Positions 11,971 to 24,000 are shown, counted from the stretch's first letter. The stretch is DNA of 64,000 bases from Paroedura picta (GCF_049243985.1 NC_135374.1:58091934-58155933); one strand, 5' to 3'. Notes: generated by a model from the sequence alone, not told the origin. Numbers and translations are program-made.

Positions 11971-13329
11971 AGTCAACATTTTTTAACTTCCTTAAATTCA
12001 AGACAAGGAAGAATCTTTCACAGTCACAACTGATTTCATGTGCCAATTTGAAAGTTTAAATTATGCAGTATAACATAAGGACAGAAATAAATGCTTATAG
12101 TTATTTCAGACTTTTCCACTCTGAATGAAATATCTGATATTTCTGACAGGAAAAAAAATAGAAGTGACTACAAACCACACTGAACCTTATACGGTGAATC
12201 TGAGATTGTAATCCCAGATGAGTTGGAAAAAAGGCAGCAGTGGGTAGGGTTGCCAACGCCCTGAATAAAAAATATCCTCTCCTTTTAATCAAATGTTAAT
12301 GTGTCCAAATAGCATGGAGGTAAACAACATAATCTCATAAATAATACCCCATTTAGTGTCTGTTAAAAAGACAGTGTATTTTTGTCTCCCGGTTGTTGGC
12401 ACCCCCACAAGCTGAGGTAGACCAACTTCTCAGCTCATTCATTGCCTCAATCAAAAATGCTCTCTCCAGGCTGCTTCAGCTAGAAAGTGTGGAAAGCCAG
12501 GTACAATATAGGTGTCTATCTTCTTTTCACTACCAGTTTCAGAGTTTCACTCACAAACCAGCAGCGAGGAGGGATTTATTTATTATATTTATTTATTATA
12601 TTTAAACCCCTTTCCTCAGAGCCATGACTGCAATCCAGATGGAAGAGCCCATGAAGTTGTTTTTCTATAGCTTTAACTGCATATATGAATGGATAGTGAA
12701 TTAATACACCACGATTTTGTTTTTAAGTATTTTAGTTGACAAATTGTTCTTGGTAAAGAACAAATATTGCATCCAGACATGTTTGCCAGATTTCCTGTTC
12801 CTGTTTATTGGCCTGTCTGCCTTATGTTTATATGGAGATTTGGCTCTAATGTCTGAGGGCAGATTCAAAGAGGGGGAAAGGTACATTCTAATAACACAAT
12901 GTTATATATTAGTGGGTCTTTTTCCTCACAGGAAATCCAGTATTTCTAAAATCAAACTGATGCATCCCATTTGCCATGTGGCATGTGAACTCTCTTGGCA
13001 AAAAACTTTTCTGTTAGATGAATCTGATGCTATGAAGTAGTTCAACACTGCCTAAGCAGTTATACCCTTCCAAATAGCCAGACTACATGATACAGTTTCT
13101 AATGATACTGCAGGGAAAGTGAGGCAGATCCAGGAAACCCCAGCTTGACTTGTTAGAAATCATTTAATGTAGGTTTGACTCAGCACCGACTGAGATCAAT
13201 GTGCTTAAAGTGGAGTGACCCTACTTAGGATGGCATTCAAAGTCACGGCAAAACTGTGTTTTCATAGAAGTACATTCTAACCTACTGCGTGCAGTGTTCT
13301 ATTGTTAAACTAGCAGAAAAGCATTCAGG
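11971..13329. other. IFNAR2 first intron, nothing recognised
   Basis: AT-rich. A TAGGGTTGCCAA-type start at 12245 may be the stump of the short squamate repeat seen at 6484. Otherwise unassigned. Confidence 0.4.
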
Positions 13330-13850
13330 TGTTAGTGGGCCATGCAAGAAAGAGGGGGAAGTGGGGGGAATGTACCTGAAGGCCTGGCAGCGTTCGGGGT
13401 GTCGTGGCGGTGGGACAGGCGCGGAAGTGGTGGGACAGGACGCCTCTGCAGCGGGCAGTTTCAGGTGGCCTTTGATTGTGTGGCGGATGGGGCGGGCTCA
13501 GTGGCCGGGCGCGGCTGGAGGGGCAGCGGCATGTTGGAGGTAGCGGGCAGCCAGGGGCATCTGTCAAGGGGCCTGGTGGCGGTCGGAACAGGGTGGCTGT
13601 GTCAGGAGGTTTCAGGTGCTGCGGCCCGCGCTCGGAGAGAGGAGTGGTGGTGCATGGGGCGGTAGCTGGGGCGGCGCAGGAGCCGCACAGGCCGCTGGCA
13701 GCCATTCCCAGCATCAGGCCTTGGAGGAAGTAGAGGGAGAAGTGTGCTTGTCGGCCAGGCAGGCTGTAGTGTTGAGGTGCGGTGAGCGCCTTGGTGGCGA
13801 TGCAGGTCCAGGGAGCGAGTGTATCGGCAGCGGGTTGTCAGAGGCATGCC
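13330..13850. other. GC-rich block of unknown origin in intron 1
   Basis: About 500 bp of G-rich plus-strand sequence with sharp borders against AT-rich surroundings. Open frames on both strands are low-complexity (proline/arginine- or glycine-rich) and match no family I recognise. It may be the interior of an unidentified repeat. No inverted ends or duplications found. Confidence 0.35.
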
Positions 13851-13883
13851 CTTTTATCATGTATTCATTTCATTTCAAATGAG

Positions 13884-15205
13884 TAGCCGTGTTGGTCTGA
13901 AGTAGCACAATCAGAGTCCAGTAGCACCTTTAAGACCAACAAAGAGACATAGGGCAAACAGGTCAAACCCTCCGCCAAAGAATTAATGGACACAAATCTG
14001 ACATCAAAAGCCACAAGACTGAAAAACCTGTAAGAGAACACCTCAACCTTCCAGGACATTCTATAAGGTAGCGATCCCCAACCTGTGGGCCGTGGACCAC
14101 ATGTGGTCCTTCGACTAATTTGGAGGTGGGCCCCGAAGAATGCCTTCTCCCCCCCTCGGCCCTTTACTTCATCCCTCCCGGCCCTTTACTTCATCCCCCC
14201 CGGCCCTTTACAACACAAACAAGCTCAGGGTTCCCATTGATTTGTCATTGTCATGAGTTAAAATTTCCATGAAAATAAAATGTTCCTTATGTTCGTTGTT
14301 GTGGCGTGTCTGTATCTTATTTGGAAGGGATGTTTAAACATTACCATAGCAATCAGAGAGCATTAGGGCAGTGGTTGAGAGTAGAGGAGTAAACTACCCC
14401 CCCCACCGGGCCTCAGTAAAAGGCATTGAGTGGTCCCCGGTGTTGAATGGTCCCCGGTGATAAAAAGGTTGGGAACCACTGCTATAAGGGACTTAAAAGT
14501 AGCTGTTGTTTTACAAAGAAACTTCAAGAACAGGCTAGAAAGGGAGATTGCAGAAATGCAAGTTATTACAACACTCAATACTTTGACATACCCTGGACTC
14601 AACAAGGACAAAGGTTTTTTATCTCATTATGCATGCTAACCTTATGTAACTTTTGTTTCCACATTCCTCACAATTTATTTTAATTGGGATTATGTGACTG
14701 TTATTACAAAACTCTATACTATGACATACCCAGGACTCAATAGAGACAAAGGCTTTTTTTATTCATGCTAACCTTGTTCAACTTGTGTATCCATATTCCT
14801 CACTGTGTATTTTATTTGTGATAATATGACTGTAGGATATGGCATTGTAATGGAATTTTGAGTTTGACTCCCTGTCCTTGGGAAGTGACCAGCAATTCCC
14901 TGGGAGGAATGTCTCACAGTTGTATGGAGCAAGCAACATATGGAGAGGTGACAGCCTTTGATCTCTCTACCAGCAACACTTTGGTTTCTCTTTGTAAAGT
15001 ACACTGAATTCATTGGCTGTTTTGACAAAGGATTATAATTGGCTGTATCTGGTTGTGGCACAGATGTAACAGAATTGATTTTTGCTATATATTCCCTGTC
15101 ATGTAGGAAGATCATAGTCTGACTAAGGGTGCTTGCACTCGAAAGCTCACGCCTTGATTAAATCTTTGTTGGTCTTAAAGGTGCTACTGGACTCTGATTT
15201 TATCA
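13884..15205 (+). mobile_element. Penelope-like retroelement, GIY-YIG end, split by a hAT copy
   Basis: The ends are inverted: GTAGCACAATCAGAGTCCAG and ACCTTTAAGACCAACAAAG at about 13903-13944, with their complement at about 15163-15200. The reading frame after 13960 gives RQRINGHKSDIKSHKTEKP-like residues, then, beyond the inserted hAT element, a stretch with NFKNRLEREIAEMQVI. These are the GIY-YIG endonuclease region of Penelope-like elements. The reverse-transcriptase part is absent. The 3' part carries the CTTGCACTCGAAAGCTCACG phrase typical of these elements. Confidence 0.8.
14069..14481 (+). mobile_element. Non-autonomous hAT element, family A copy 1
   Basis: The ends are inverted (TAGCGATCCCCAACC on the left, GGTTGGGAACCACTG on the right). 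An exact 8-bp target duplication, CTATAAGG, flanks it at 14061-14068 and 14482-14489. It lies inside the GIY-YIG region of the Penelope-like element, so it is younger. No transposase. Confidence 0.93.
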
Positions 15206-15594
15206 TTTCATTTCAGTGAGAGGACAGTGATAGTAAAGTTTAGTGAGATTGGCCAGTGTATGCCATGTCTATAGAGAAGAGAGAGCCATTGGAATAAGGC
15301 CGCAGTCTCTTCTAGTTGTTTTCATGTAGGTTTTTTAGCAGCTGCAATTTACCAGAGTTCTGTGGTACATTTTTCTTGTTATGAAAAGACTCTGAGAATG
15401 AGAAAGGAAAATGTGGTTAAGAAGATACTTATGTTGTCCATGGCCTTTTTAGTGTGGGATCATTTGTACCCACTTCTCGAATACATACTCTGGGTATAGA
15501 TGTATAGTTTTGAAGAATTTAGAGAAGATGAAGGGAAAACATCTTATTAATCTTCTGCTATCTATTCCATCTCACAAATATTAAATAGGAAATT
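15206..15594. other. IFNAR2 first intron, nothing recognised
   Basis: Unassigned AT-rich sequence. Confidence 0.4.
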
Positions 15595-15890
15595 GTGATT
15601 ATTATTATTATTAATTAATTGTATATGTTTACCAATGTGCTTGGTCAGCCAGCTCAGGGACATGTACAATAGTAAAAATCACAGTAAAATGATACAATGA
15701 AACCAATCTAACAACCCTCCCAATACCCCAATAATCCAAGTCAACAGGCCCCCACCCCAGTAGACCTGATGCCTCGGCGGGTACACAGAGGAGGGGCCCA
15801 ATAGATCTTCCCTGCCTAGCCTCAGACAAACACCTGATATATCCAGGTACATGACCCAACTATTATAATAAGAAACAGAGTTCTGTTTGT
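15595..15890 (-). mobile_element. Degenerate LINE (L2/CR1) 3' fragment
   Basis: Starts with an (ATT)n stretch and continues with phrases such as CAGCCAGCTCAGGGACATGTACAATAG cut here into pieces; these resemble minus-strand LINE 3' ends. Weak call. Confidence 0.35.
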
Positions 15891-16085
15891 TTGTTACATT
15901 TTTGCCCTGCCCTTCTGTCAAGGGTCTCTGGGCAATACATGTGGTTGCCCCCTCCTTTAATCCCCACAACAATGCAGTGAGGTAGATTTTTGTCTAAATC
16001 TTCCTCATTAGCCGAAGGTTTCCCAGGGAGCTCCACAACTCCATGCCATGTTTCTAGTATAACACTCTATCCACTATACCACACT
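15891..16085 (-). mobile_element. tRNA-derived MIR-like SINE
   Basis: Read on the minus strand it gives a tRNA-like head (AGTGTGGTATAGTGGATAGA at the right end) followed by a core with ACTGCATTGTTGTGGGGATT. The left end has a LINE-type tail. Confidence 0.6.
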
Positions 16086-16939
16086 GATTTCTGTTTTAGT
16101 GAAATGATACCTGTATTCATTTTCTATATGACCAAAACTTCCTTTGCCTTTTGTTTCCACACTTTTGATCAGTATGCCACATGCTTACTCTGTTTTATAA
16201 GTTGACCTCAAGAGAGGGAGTGCTTCAGAAACAGCAGTGATAGTTCCAAGACTAAACAGAAGCAGGGAGTGGCAATTTCTCTGTATGCAGTAAAATTACG
16301 TGAGCAACATAAGATGTGAGTACCCTGCCTCCATTCTGCATTGTTTGCAATGAGGTGAAAACTCAAGTGTGCTTCTTCACCCACTTCTGGGTATAACATG
16401 TAGTGCTTGTAATCTTCAATGAAACGTCATGGGCACATTCTGAAAGTATCACTAGAAGGAGAAGTCAGGGCCTCTTGAGTTGCAGTGGGCAACTGCAGGA
16501 TTGTCTGTTTCCACTAGACAATCGGCTTCAGCACCAGTGAACTTTATCATGAGTGAGACAGAGAGGAAGTGTAAAGCAAAGGGAGAAGTGTGGAGGAAAG
16601 GCAGACCCAAAAAGAATCTATGAGGATTTTGTATAAATTATGCTCAGTTCCTCGTTGAAGCAGTTGCACAGACAGCTGTTTTTCATAATGTTGGAAACTG
16701 ATTAGAGGTTACTCTCACAGAGAATGGTGATGTTTTTAGTTTAGATTCTTAAAGAAAAATTACATGATAGAACAAAGCTCCCCATATTTCACTTATAGGA
16801 ACGCATTAATTGATTGCAGTTGTTTCTGTGAAATGGTCAGGACCAGGCAAACATGTCAACAAAAGAAATCCAAACTCTGCCTGGAAGAAACTGATGCTCA
16901 TAGAATAAATTATACAATTAAACATTATGTATAATCATT
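16086..16939. other. IFNAR2 first intron, nothing recognised
   Basis: No coding-like frame or nameable repeat. Confidence 0.4.
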
Positions 16940-17110
16940 TATTCACTTATGTATTTATTATTAGATTTGTATACTGCCACTCCCAGCAAGCTATCTCGCG
17001 GCAGTTCACATCACATAAAAACATCCCATAAGATTTCTAAACATCCCAATATTCTTAACATACAATCAAATTTACAATAAAAGATACAATAACCCACTGT
17101 TCTCATAGCA
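16940..17110 (-). mobile_element. L2-type LINE 3' tail
   Basis: TTTGTATACTGCCACTCCC and GGCAGTTCACATCACATAAAA are characteristic of the minus-strand 3' end of reptilian L2-like LINEs. Confidence 0.5.
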
Positions 17111-17405
17111 TTATATTTAGAAACCTGAAAACTGAGAAGAATTGAGATTGCCAGGAAGGAGCTGAAATAATAATTTGTAAGACTTCATAAAATATGCCAC
17201 TGAGGAGGGCAAATAAAAGAAGCTATGGAGAAAAACAGGATATAGATACCTCTCACACCAAGCTGAGGAGCTGATATCATTCCAAGGATCTTTTTATCAC
17301 CTAATACTCATTTTCAAACTCTATGATACAAACATGGGGCCTAAAACTCTCTTTTTTTTCTTTTGAAATGAAGGCTAGAACACTTTAATTCTGGATCCTG
17401 TACTG

Positions 17406-17865
17406 TAGCGATCCCCAACCTGTGGGCCGTGGACCACATGTGGTCCTTCGACTAATTGGAGGTGGGCCCCGAAGGACGCCTTCTCCCCCCCCCCCGGCCC
17501 TTTACTTCATCCCCCCTGGCCCTTTACAACACACTTTGGGTGTCATTGTCTCCCATCACTCCCAGATGGGACTATCTCATTGCAGAGAAACAAGCTCAGG
17601 GTTCCCATTGATTTGTCATTGTCATGAGTTAAAATTTCCATGAAAATAAAATGTTCGTTATGTTCATGGTTGTGGTGTGTCTGTATCTTATTTTGAAGGG
17701 ATGTTTAAACATTACCATAGCGATCAGAGAGCGTTAGGGCAGTGGTTGAGAGTAGAGGAGTAAACTACCCCCCCACCGGGCCTCAGTAAAAGGCATTGAG
17801 TCGTCCCCGGTGAGTGGTCCCCGGCATTGAGTGGTCCCCGGTGATAAAAAGGTTGGGGACCACTG
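17406..17865 (+). mobile_element. Non-autonomous hAT element, family A copy 2
   Basis: The ends match those of the copy at 14069. An exact 8-bp duplication, CTGTACTG, is present at 17398-17405 and 17866-17873. It is longer than copy 1 because it keeps the ACACTTTGGGTGTCATTG interior. It ends 133 bp before the first recognised IFNAR2 exon. Confidence 0.94.
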
Positions 17866-17998
17866 CTGTACTGTACTGTTTCTTTTTATGTTGGAAGTAT
17901 ATTCTAATCAGTAGTATACACACAGCTGTTGTTTGTTTTATGTGCTGAATTGCTTTTTAAAAAGAGTTTCTAAAACAAATTTTCATTTTAATTTATAG

Positions 17999-18040
17999 TA
18001 TACATCAGTGCTATGACTTGGGTTTTGTACAGTATACCTG
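17999..18040 (+). CDS. IFNAR2: IFNAR2 exon with the end of the signal peptide
   Basis: Acceptor TTTATAG and donor GTAAGT. From the ATG at 18013 it reads MTWVLYSIP plus the first base of a glycine codon, in phase with the next exon (G-ISVSPL). This parallels human ...VYISLVFG-ISYDSP. If read from its left edge the frame adds YISA before the Met. That would make a better hydrophobic core, with the start on an upstream exon that ends in phase 1. Confidence 0.6.
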
Positions 18041-21000
18041 GTAAGTGTTATCAAACTACTTTAAATATCTTGCTTAGAAAGAATTGTAGTTGGAATAAAT
18101 GTTCTTTTAGTCATTGTATATATTTATTTAAAATATTGATGTCCTGCCTTCCTCAAAATGTGTTCCGAAACAGAACTGTTATTCATGCTTTCCTAAATAT
18201 GTGATGGCCTCCACACATCACATATTTAGGAAAGGACAATTTACCTCCTGGAAAGGCCCATTAAATGGGAAATACCGTTTCAGTGGTATTTGCAACGGAA
18301 AATCAATAGTTACTGTGCCATTGCTTAGAAGGGCAACTAAAGACATGTACAGTAGAAGTGAATCCACTGTGTTTGGGGCAAGTGTACCTATCTTCTTTAC
18401 CAGCTTAACTTCAAGAAAAACCCATTCTTCCTATTTACAGCAGAAACTTCACAATGAGGGTAGGTATATAAGCCAAATGAATACATAAATAAAATAAAAT
18501 AAATATGGGCAGCAAGCCATTATGGTCAGAAAGCTACTCTCTTCCTCAAGCAGTTTTTCAATATTAAAAAAAATGTTTTTTTTTGTTGGTAAAATGATTC
18601 TGATTTACAGGTGGCAGTACAATATAAATATACAGATTTTTAAGGGGCAATAGTCAGCTAAAGACTGAGAAGAAAAACAAGGCAAACAACAGTGTTATAT
18701 TTACTTACCAATGTAGCTGAAAATGAAATTTGGGTATGAGCACTGGGAGGGGGAAATGCTGTGAATCCTAGTTTATATGTGCACTCCCTCTCTCCATTTT
18801 TAAAATTTCAGTGCTTTAAAATTGTGCTTCCAGTTCAGTTAGTATGGATTAGAACAGTACAACTTTCATTGCAATGACTGCATTATATTTGTTCAAGGCA
18901 GGGCGAGGCACCCAAGGGTGTACTAATACTAATCTTGCAGGGGGGATAGAATTTGTACTTTTCCAATTTTTGCTAAGATTAGTAATTGCTGCTTTGTCCC
19001 ATTAGGAATATCAGTATCACCACTCAACCTGACAATAAAACCACAGAATTTTGAGTACATTTTGTCATGGGAGGCTGGAAATAATACATTGGCACCAACC
19101 TACTACAGTGTGATGTATACAAGTTTCGGGTTTGTATTTTTTGCAAATTATTATGAAAGTTTAATAAGTTACTATATCATTATCAGTTAAACTTAGCTGT
19201 TTAAATTCCTGAAACAAAGTGCTATGTGGAAAACAGGGAAGATGCGCAAATAAAATAATATAAGGACCGACATTACAAAAGCCCCAGTGTGTCTGCCCCA
19301 GTTTTATTGATCAGAATTTACTTGAGAATTCTGTGCTTGGAATTTTTAGGAGTGCAGAATCCCAATTTGGATTGGATAATGGCATATTAAGAGAGGGGAT
19401 TTAAATCTTCCCTCCTATAATTTTCTCAACCTGAAACAGTTCCAGGGATTGACTGTCAAGAGAGAGGGTCACCTCTCTATCAATCAACATGACTATTTGA
19501 ATACCAGCATTTTTCTTGTTATAAATTTAAAGCAGTAGCCTGTTTCCTTGATTTTCTATCCAAGTGTTAAAAATAACATGCAGAGAGTTTCCCCCTCTTG
19601 AATGCACATCTTGATGTGTGGTGTTTATGTGTGTCAATGAAGCTGAGGGTAATACTGTAAGGAGTCTAAACTAGAGGCAGAATGGTCACAGCTGAGATCC
19701 CAAACTAAGATGCATCTGCCTTTGGTGATCAATGGCCACATCAGCATAAGAGAATGGGCAGTACCAATGGTGATGGGTATGGAAGAATCCTTGAAACACT
19801 AGCTACTGGGCAGCAAGAGTAGAGAAAAGTGACATGAACAATAGCTAACGGACACTGAAACTAACCCTGGTTAGCATGGTGCAGCAGAAAACAATGGTAA
19901 ATCACTCTGGATCAACTTTTACCTCAAAAATCCTATGATGAGACAACCTAAAACAAAAAAGGATACAATGCTGGAAGATGTAAATTCCAGGTCAGAGAGC
20001 ACCCTGTTAGCTACTGAGGAAGAGCAGAAGACAACTACAACTAGCACTATTCTTAATGATGTAATTGGGTTAAAGTCAAAAGGAGATTTGTTCCAGGATC
20101 TGGGGACGGTAATCAAAGGACCTGGTGGGCCAGAAACCCCCATCTTTGAAATTCCCCTCTGGGAAAACTTATGTGTTTAGGAATGGATAAGGATTAACAA
20201 AATGTGGTGCATATCCTGGTAATTTTAAATTAGATTAATGCAACACACTTTATGTAGGGTTGCCCTTAAGATTTTCTGGAAGCTTTGTTTGGCACAGAAT
20301 GCTGCAGTTAGAGTGTTAACTTGAGTGGGTCATAGCAGCTATATCACTCCAGTCTTGTTCTAGCAATGCAGGTTTCTGATTTGTTTCCGGGCACAATTCA
20401 AGGTGCTGGCATTGACCATTAAAGCCCTGTACAACCCGAGATCAACATACCTTAAGAACCACCATGTCCCATACATTCCAGTCACCTTCAGAGGCCCTGC
20501 TTTGATTGCCCCTATAATCTCAAACTAGATGGGTAACAGCCTAAGAGAAGGCCTTCTCAGTTTTGGCACCAAATTTTGGGGACTCCCTCCGCAGGGAGAT
20601 TTATCTTTCTCCCTCTATTGGTGTCTTATGCCAGCACATAATGACTTTTAATTTCATCTGGCATATACCCAACAGTTGTTGGCTCTTCATCTAGAGCAGT
20701 GGTTCTCAACCTTCCTAATGCTGCGACACTTTAATACAGTTCCTCATGTTGTGGTGACCCTCAACCATAAAATTATGCAAGTGTTCTTTCACAGAAATTA
20801 AACCAAAACTGACCAATGGTATGAAGATACATTGTTCATGATTGTATATAAATTGGGTTTTTTCCCCGGGGTTTCTCAGTTCAGTCCTGCCTCTTGTCCC
20901 ACCATGCCGATCTCGCTCTTTTCCGCTGCTCCAGACAAATGAACACTCTATCTTGTTCTACCCCACAAGGCTGTTGTATAGATTAGCGATCCCCAACCTG

Positions 21001-24000
21001 TGGGCTGCAGACCACATGTGGTCCTTCGACTAATTGGAGGTGGGCCCCGAAGGACGCCTTCTCCCCCCCCCGGCCCTTTACTTCATCCCCCCCAGCCCTT
21101 TACAACACACTTCACTGTTGTGGTGTGTCTGTATCTTATTTTGAAGGGATGTTTAAACATTACCATAGCGATCAGAGAGCACTAGGGCAGTGGTTGAGAG
21201 TAGAGGAGTAAACTACCCCCCCCCCACCGGGCCTCAATAAAAGGCGTTGAGTGGTCCCCAGTGAGTGGTCCCCGGCGTTGAGTGGTCCCCGGTGATAAAA
21301 AGGTTAGGGACCACTGGTGTAGATGACACCCCCACCCTGGCCAAGCAGCTTGCCCTGCCGTGACCCCTGTGAACTGTGAACTCCCTCTGGTGGCAGTTAG
21401 TCCTTGTAAGACGGAACGTTTAATCCCCCTACCCCATGCAAAGGGTCCCATCCTCCCCACTAGCTCTCTCCGACAGCTCTTATTCCTCCTCTGCTGTTCC
21501 CTTTGAGGGGCTGGCTCTTTCTGTCCTTCCTCCCCTGGTCTTGCCTGCTCACCCACTGAGGAATTCTAGAGGTGAACTGTCCACACAACTGCAAGTGAAG
21601 ATAACACTCTTCTGTATGGGGGTGATTTAACCCCCTCCTTTATAAACTTTTTGTTTAAAAGTTCAAATCTGAGACCTCTTTTTTCTCTTCATCACTCTGA
21701 TCTGCAGATTTAAGTATTTGTGGATAGGGCCATGTTTAGAATTTGATGTACAGATTGTTGTACTCATCAACGGGATATTTTAATCTATTATTACTAACTA
21801 GGGACCAAGCCCGTTGTAAATACAAAGGGCTCTAGGTATTCTTTTGGGGCCGGGGGGAAGGCTTCCTTCCCTAGTTAGGGGTTGGTCCCTAGTTAGTAAT
21901 AATAGATTGCCCTGGCAGCGGTGCAGCCTTCCCCCCCGGGCCTAGAAGCGCGGCCTCCTCAAAGGCTGGACTCTGAAGCATTTTGAAGTCCCACCTCCAA
22001 AACTCGAGGAATATTTCCAACCCAGGGGTAGCCAACATCCAGGTGGGGCCTGGAGAGCTCCTGGAATTGCAGCTCATCTTCATAGTATAAAGATCAGCCC
22101 CCCAGGCAAAAAGGGCTACTTTGGACAGGGTTGTGGTAGAGTAGAAACATTTAAGGCCTCCCACACAGGTTGTTGTTGAATTGAAAGACTTGAGGCCTAC
22201 TGCACAGGGTTGTTGTGCAGATGAAACAGGAGACAAAAAACCTCCGCAACAGCATCCAGTTTCATCTGCAGAATAACGCTGTGCAGTGGCCTCAAATCTG
22301 CAGAGAATTGCAAAGAAGAAATACACATGTCTAACCCCCTGCCAGAGCAGTATTTTAAGTGAGAAGGGGCTTTTCTGTGGCCTCCCTGTCAGCCAACTGT
22401 TTGGCAGAAGGGGAAAGTCCCCCCCCCTCAAAAGGAATGCCCACCTCCATACCCTGAGGCTCCCCTGCATTGCTCTTGGAAACGCCTCAATCAGGGTCTG
22501 TTAAAGGCTCCTTCCCAGCAGGCCTGAAGGGGGGGGGGAGCACACTCACCAGCCTCCTGCCAGGTCTGTCAGTGTTCTGAGGCAATTTACATTTGACCTT
22601 GGGGTGAAAAGAGCTGGCACAGCTTGTCCAAGTCTCTGATCTCATCCCCCTTGGCAGTCCTACTCCTCTCCCTGTGGTGGTCAGGAACAGACTGGCAGTG
22701 ATGTCTCCAGATTGCCCCTGGCTGGCCGGGTAGGTGGATCGGGAGGCGCTTTGCGTCTCCTGACTGGATTGAACTCTGGTCTGTCCTGGTGAGGGCCCAA
22801 TCGGAAGGCGCTTCACATCTTCCGATTGGCCCCTTACCAGACTGACTGGAATTCTTGTCAGTCCGGGCGAGGGGCCAATCAGCACCTTCCGCTATCCTAG
22901 ACTGGCCCTTTCTCCTCCCACTTAGGCCTTAACCAATTATTTATACCACTTCCAGTAGTTTACAGACTAGCAGGAAAGCCTGCCGTGCAAAAAAAAAAAA
23001 AAGTCTGTTGTACAACGAGCTCTAGATTGGTTGAGTTCCCTTTCAATATTCCTTGGCTGGCTCCTTTGATTCTGTCTCTTTGGCTCTTCCTTGGACTTTG
23101 GTTACCTCAGTACATGTTAGGACCCGGACTGAACTCTGACTCTGCTAAACAGATTGTGATTTGGGCTTGGCTTCCCGGCCAAGTGTGTATTTCTCCAGGC
23201 TGCCACTTGGTGGGCCAGCTATGCCAGCACAGAGACTCTGCTAATCCTCTGGTATTGACTCAACAAATATACAAAAGGTGAACCAAATTGCCTTTGTTCT
23301 CATTTTCTGGGTAAAGTTCACACAGTACTTACTATGTAAGTTTATATATTATTCTATATCTTGTCCTCTCATTGTTGACAGATAAGGAAGCACAGGATAT
23401 CAACGCAGACTGTCGTTGTCAACTTCTGTAAACTGTGAATTCGGGAAGGATTCTCTTTCACAAGCAGTGTTTAAAAGAGCCAGTGGATTATGAAGCCTAT
23501 AGTTCATGAGATAAAATTGAGTTAACATGGGCTTTAAAAGATATACGCACACGTTTATAGTATGTATTTGCTTCTTTCTAGTGATTGTCTGTCTACATCG
23601 GAGCCAGATGAAGAAGAAGATTCATCCAACAACAATGCTGAGTAAGTAAGGAGTAAGAAACAGGTGTTCAAGTATGTATTTGAGTCTATGAAATAGAACA
23701 TATAATAGCAACTTACAGCTAAGAGTTACCATATTTGCCGTTGTATAAGACGACTGGGCATATAAGACGACCCCCCAACATTTCCATTCAAAATATAGAG
23801 TTTGTCAACATTGTACGGCCGCAGCACCACCGCAGCGCCTCCGGCCCACTCCTGCATCTCCCTGTGACCGGCGCTAGTGCGCAAATGCGCATGAGCGAGC
23901 TCTGCTTAGACAAGGGGTGGGCCGGAGCGCCGCTGCTTCCCGCCGAGCAGAACGGGCCGGTCACGCCGAAAAGCTGGCACCCCTGTCTTGCTGCTGATGC

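Noticed and set aside
18437-18455. 19-nt micro-exon-like segment between an acceptor and a GT donor
   Set aside because: Its length would break the IFNAR2 frame, and exons on either side already join in phase.
22705-22940. Solo LTR of an endogenous retrovirus
   Set aside because: CCAAT and TATA-like words are present, but I found no defined ends, no target duplication and no neighbouring retroviral sequence, so it is left as an unassigned repeat.
23381-23470. Exon-like start after TTGTTGACAG, with a VVNFCKL-like reading reminiscent of receptor sequence
   Set aside because: Stops follow at once in all frames compatible with the upstream exon, and the true second half of domain 1 is found at 25994-26154.
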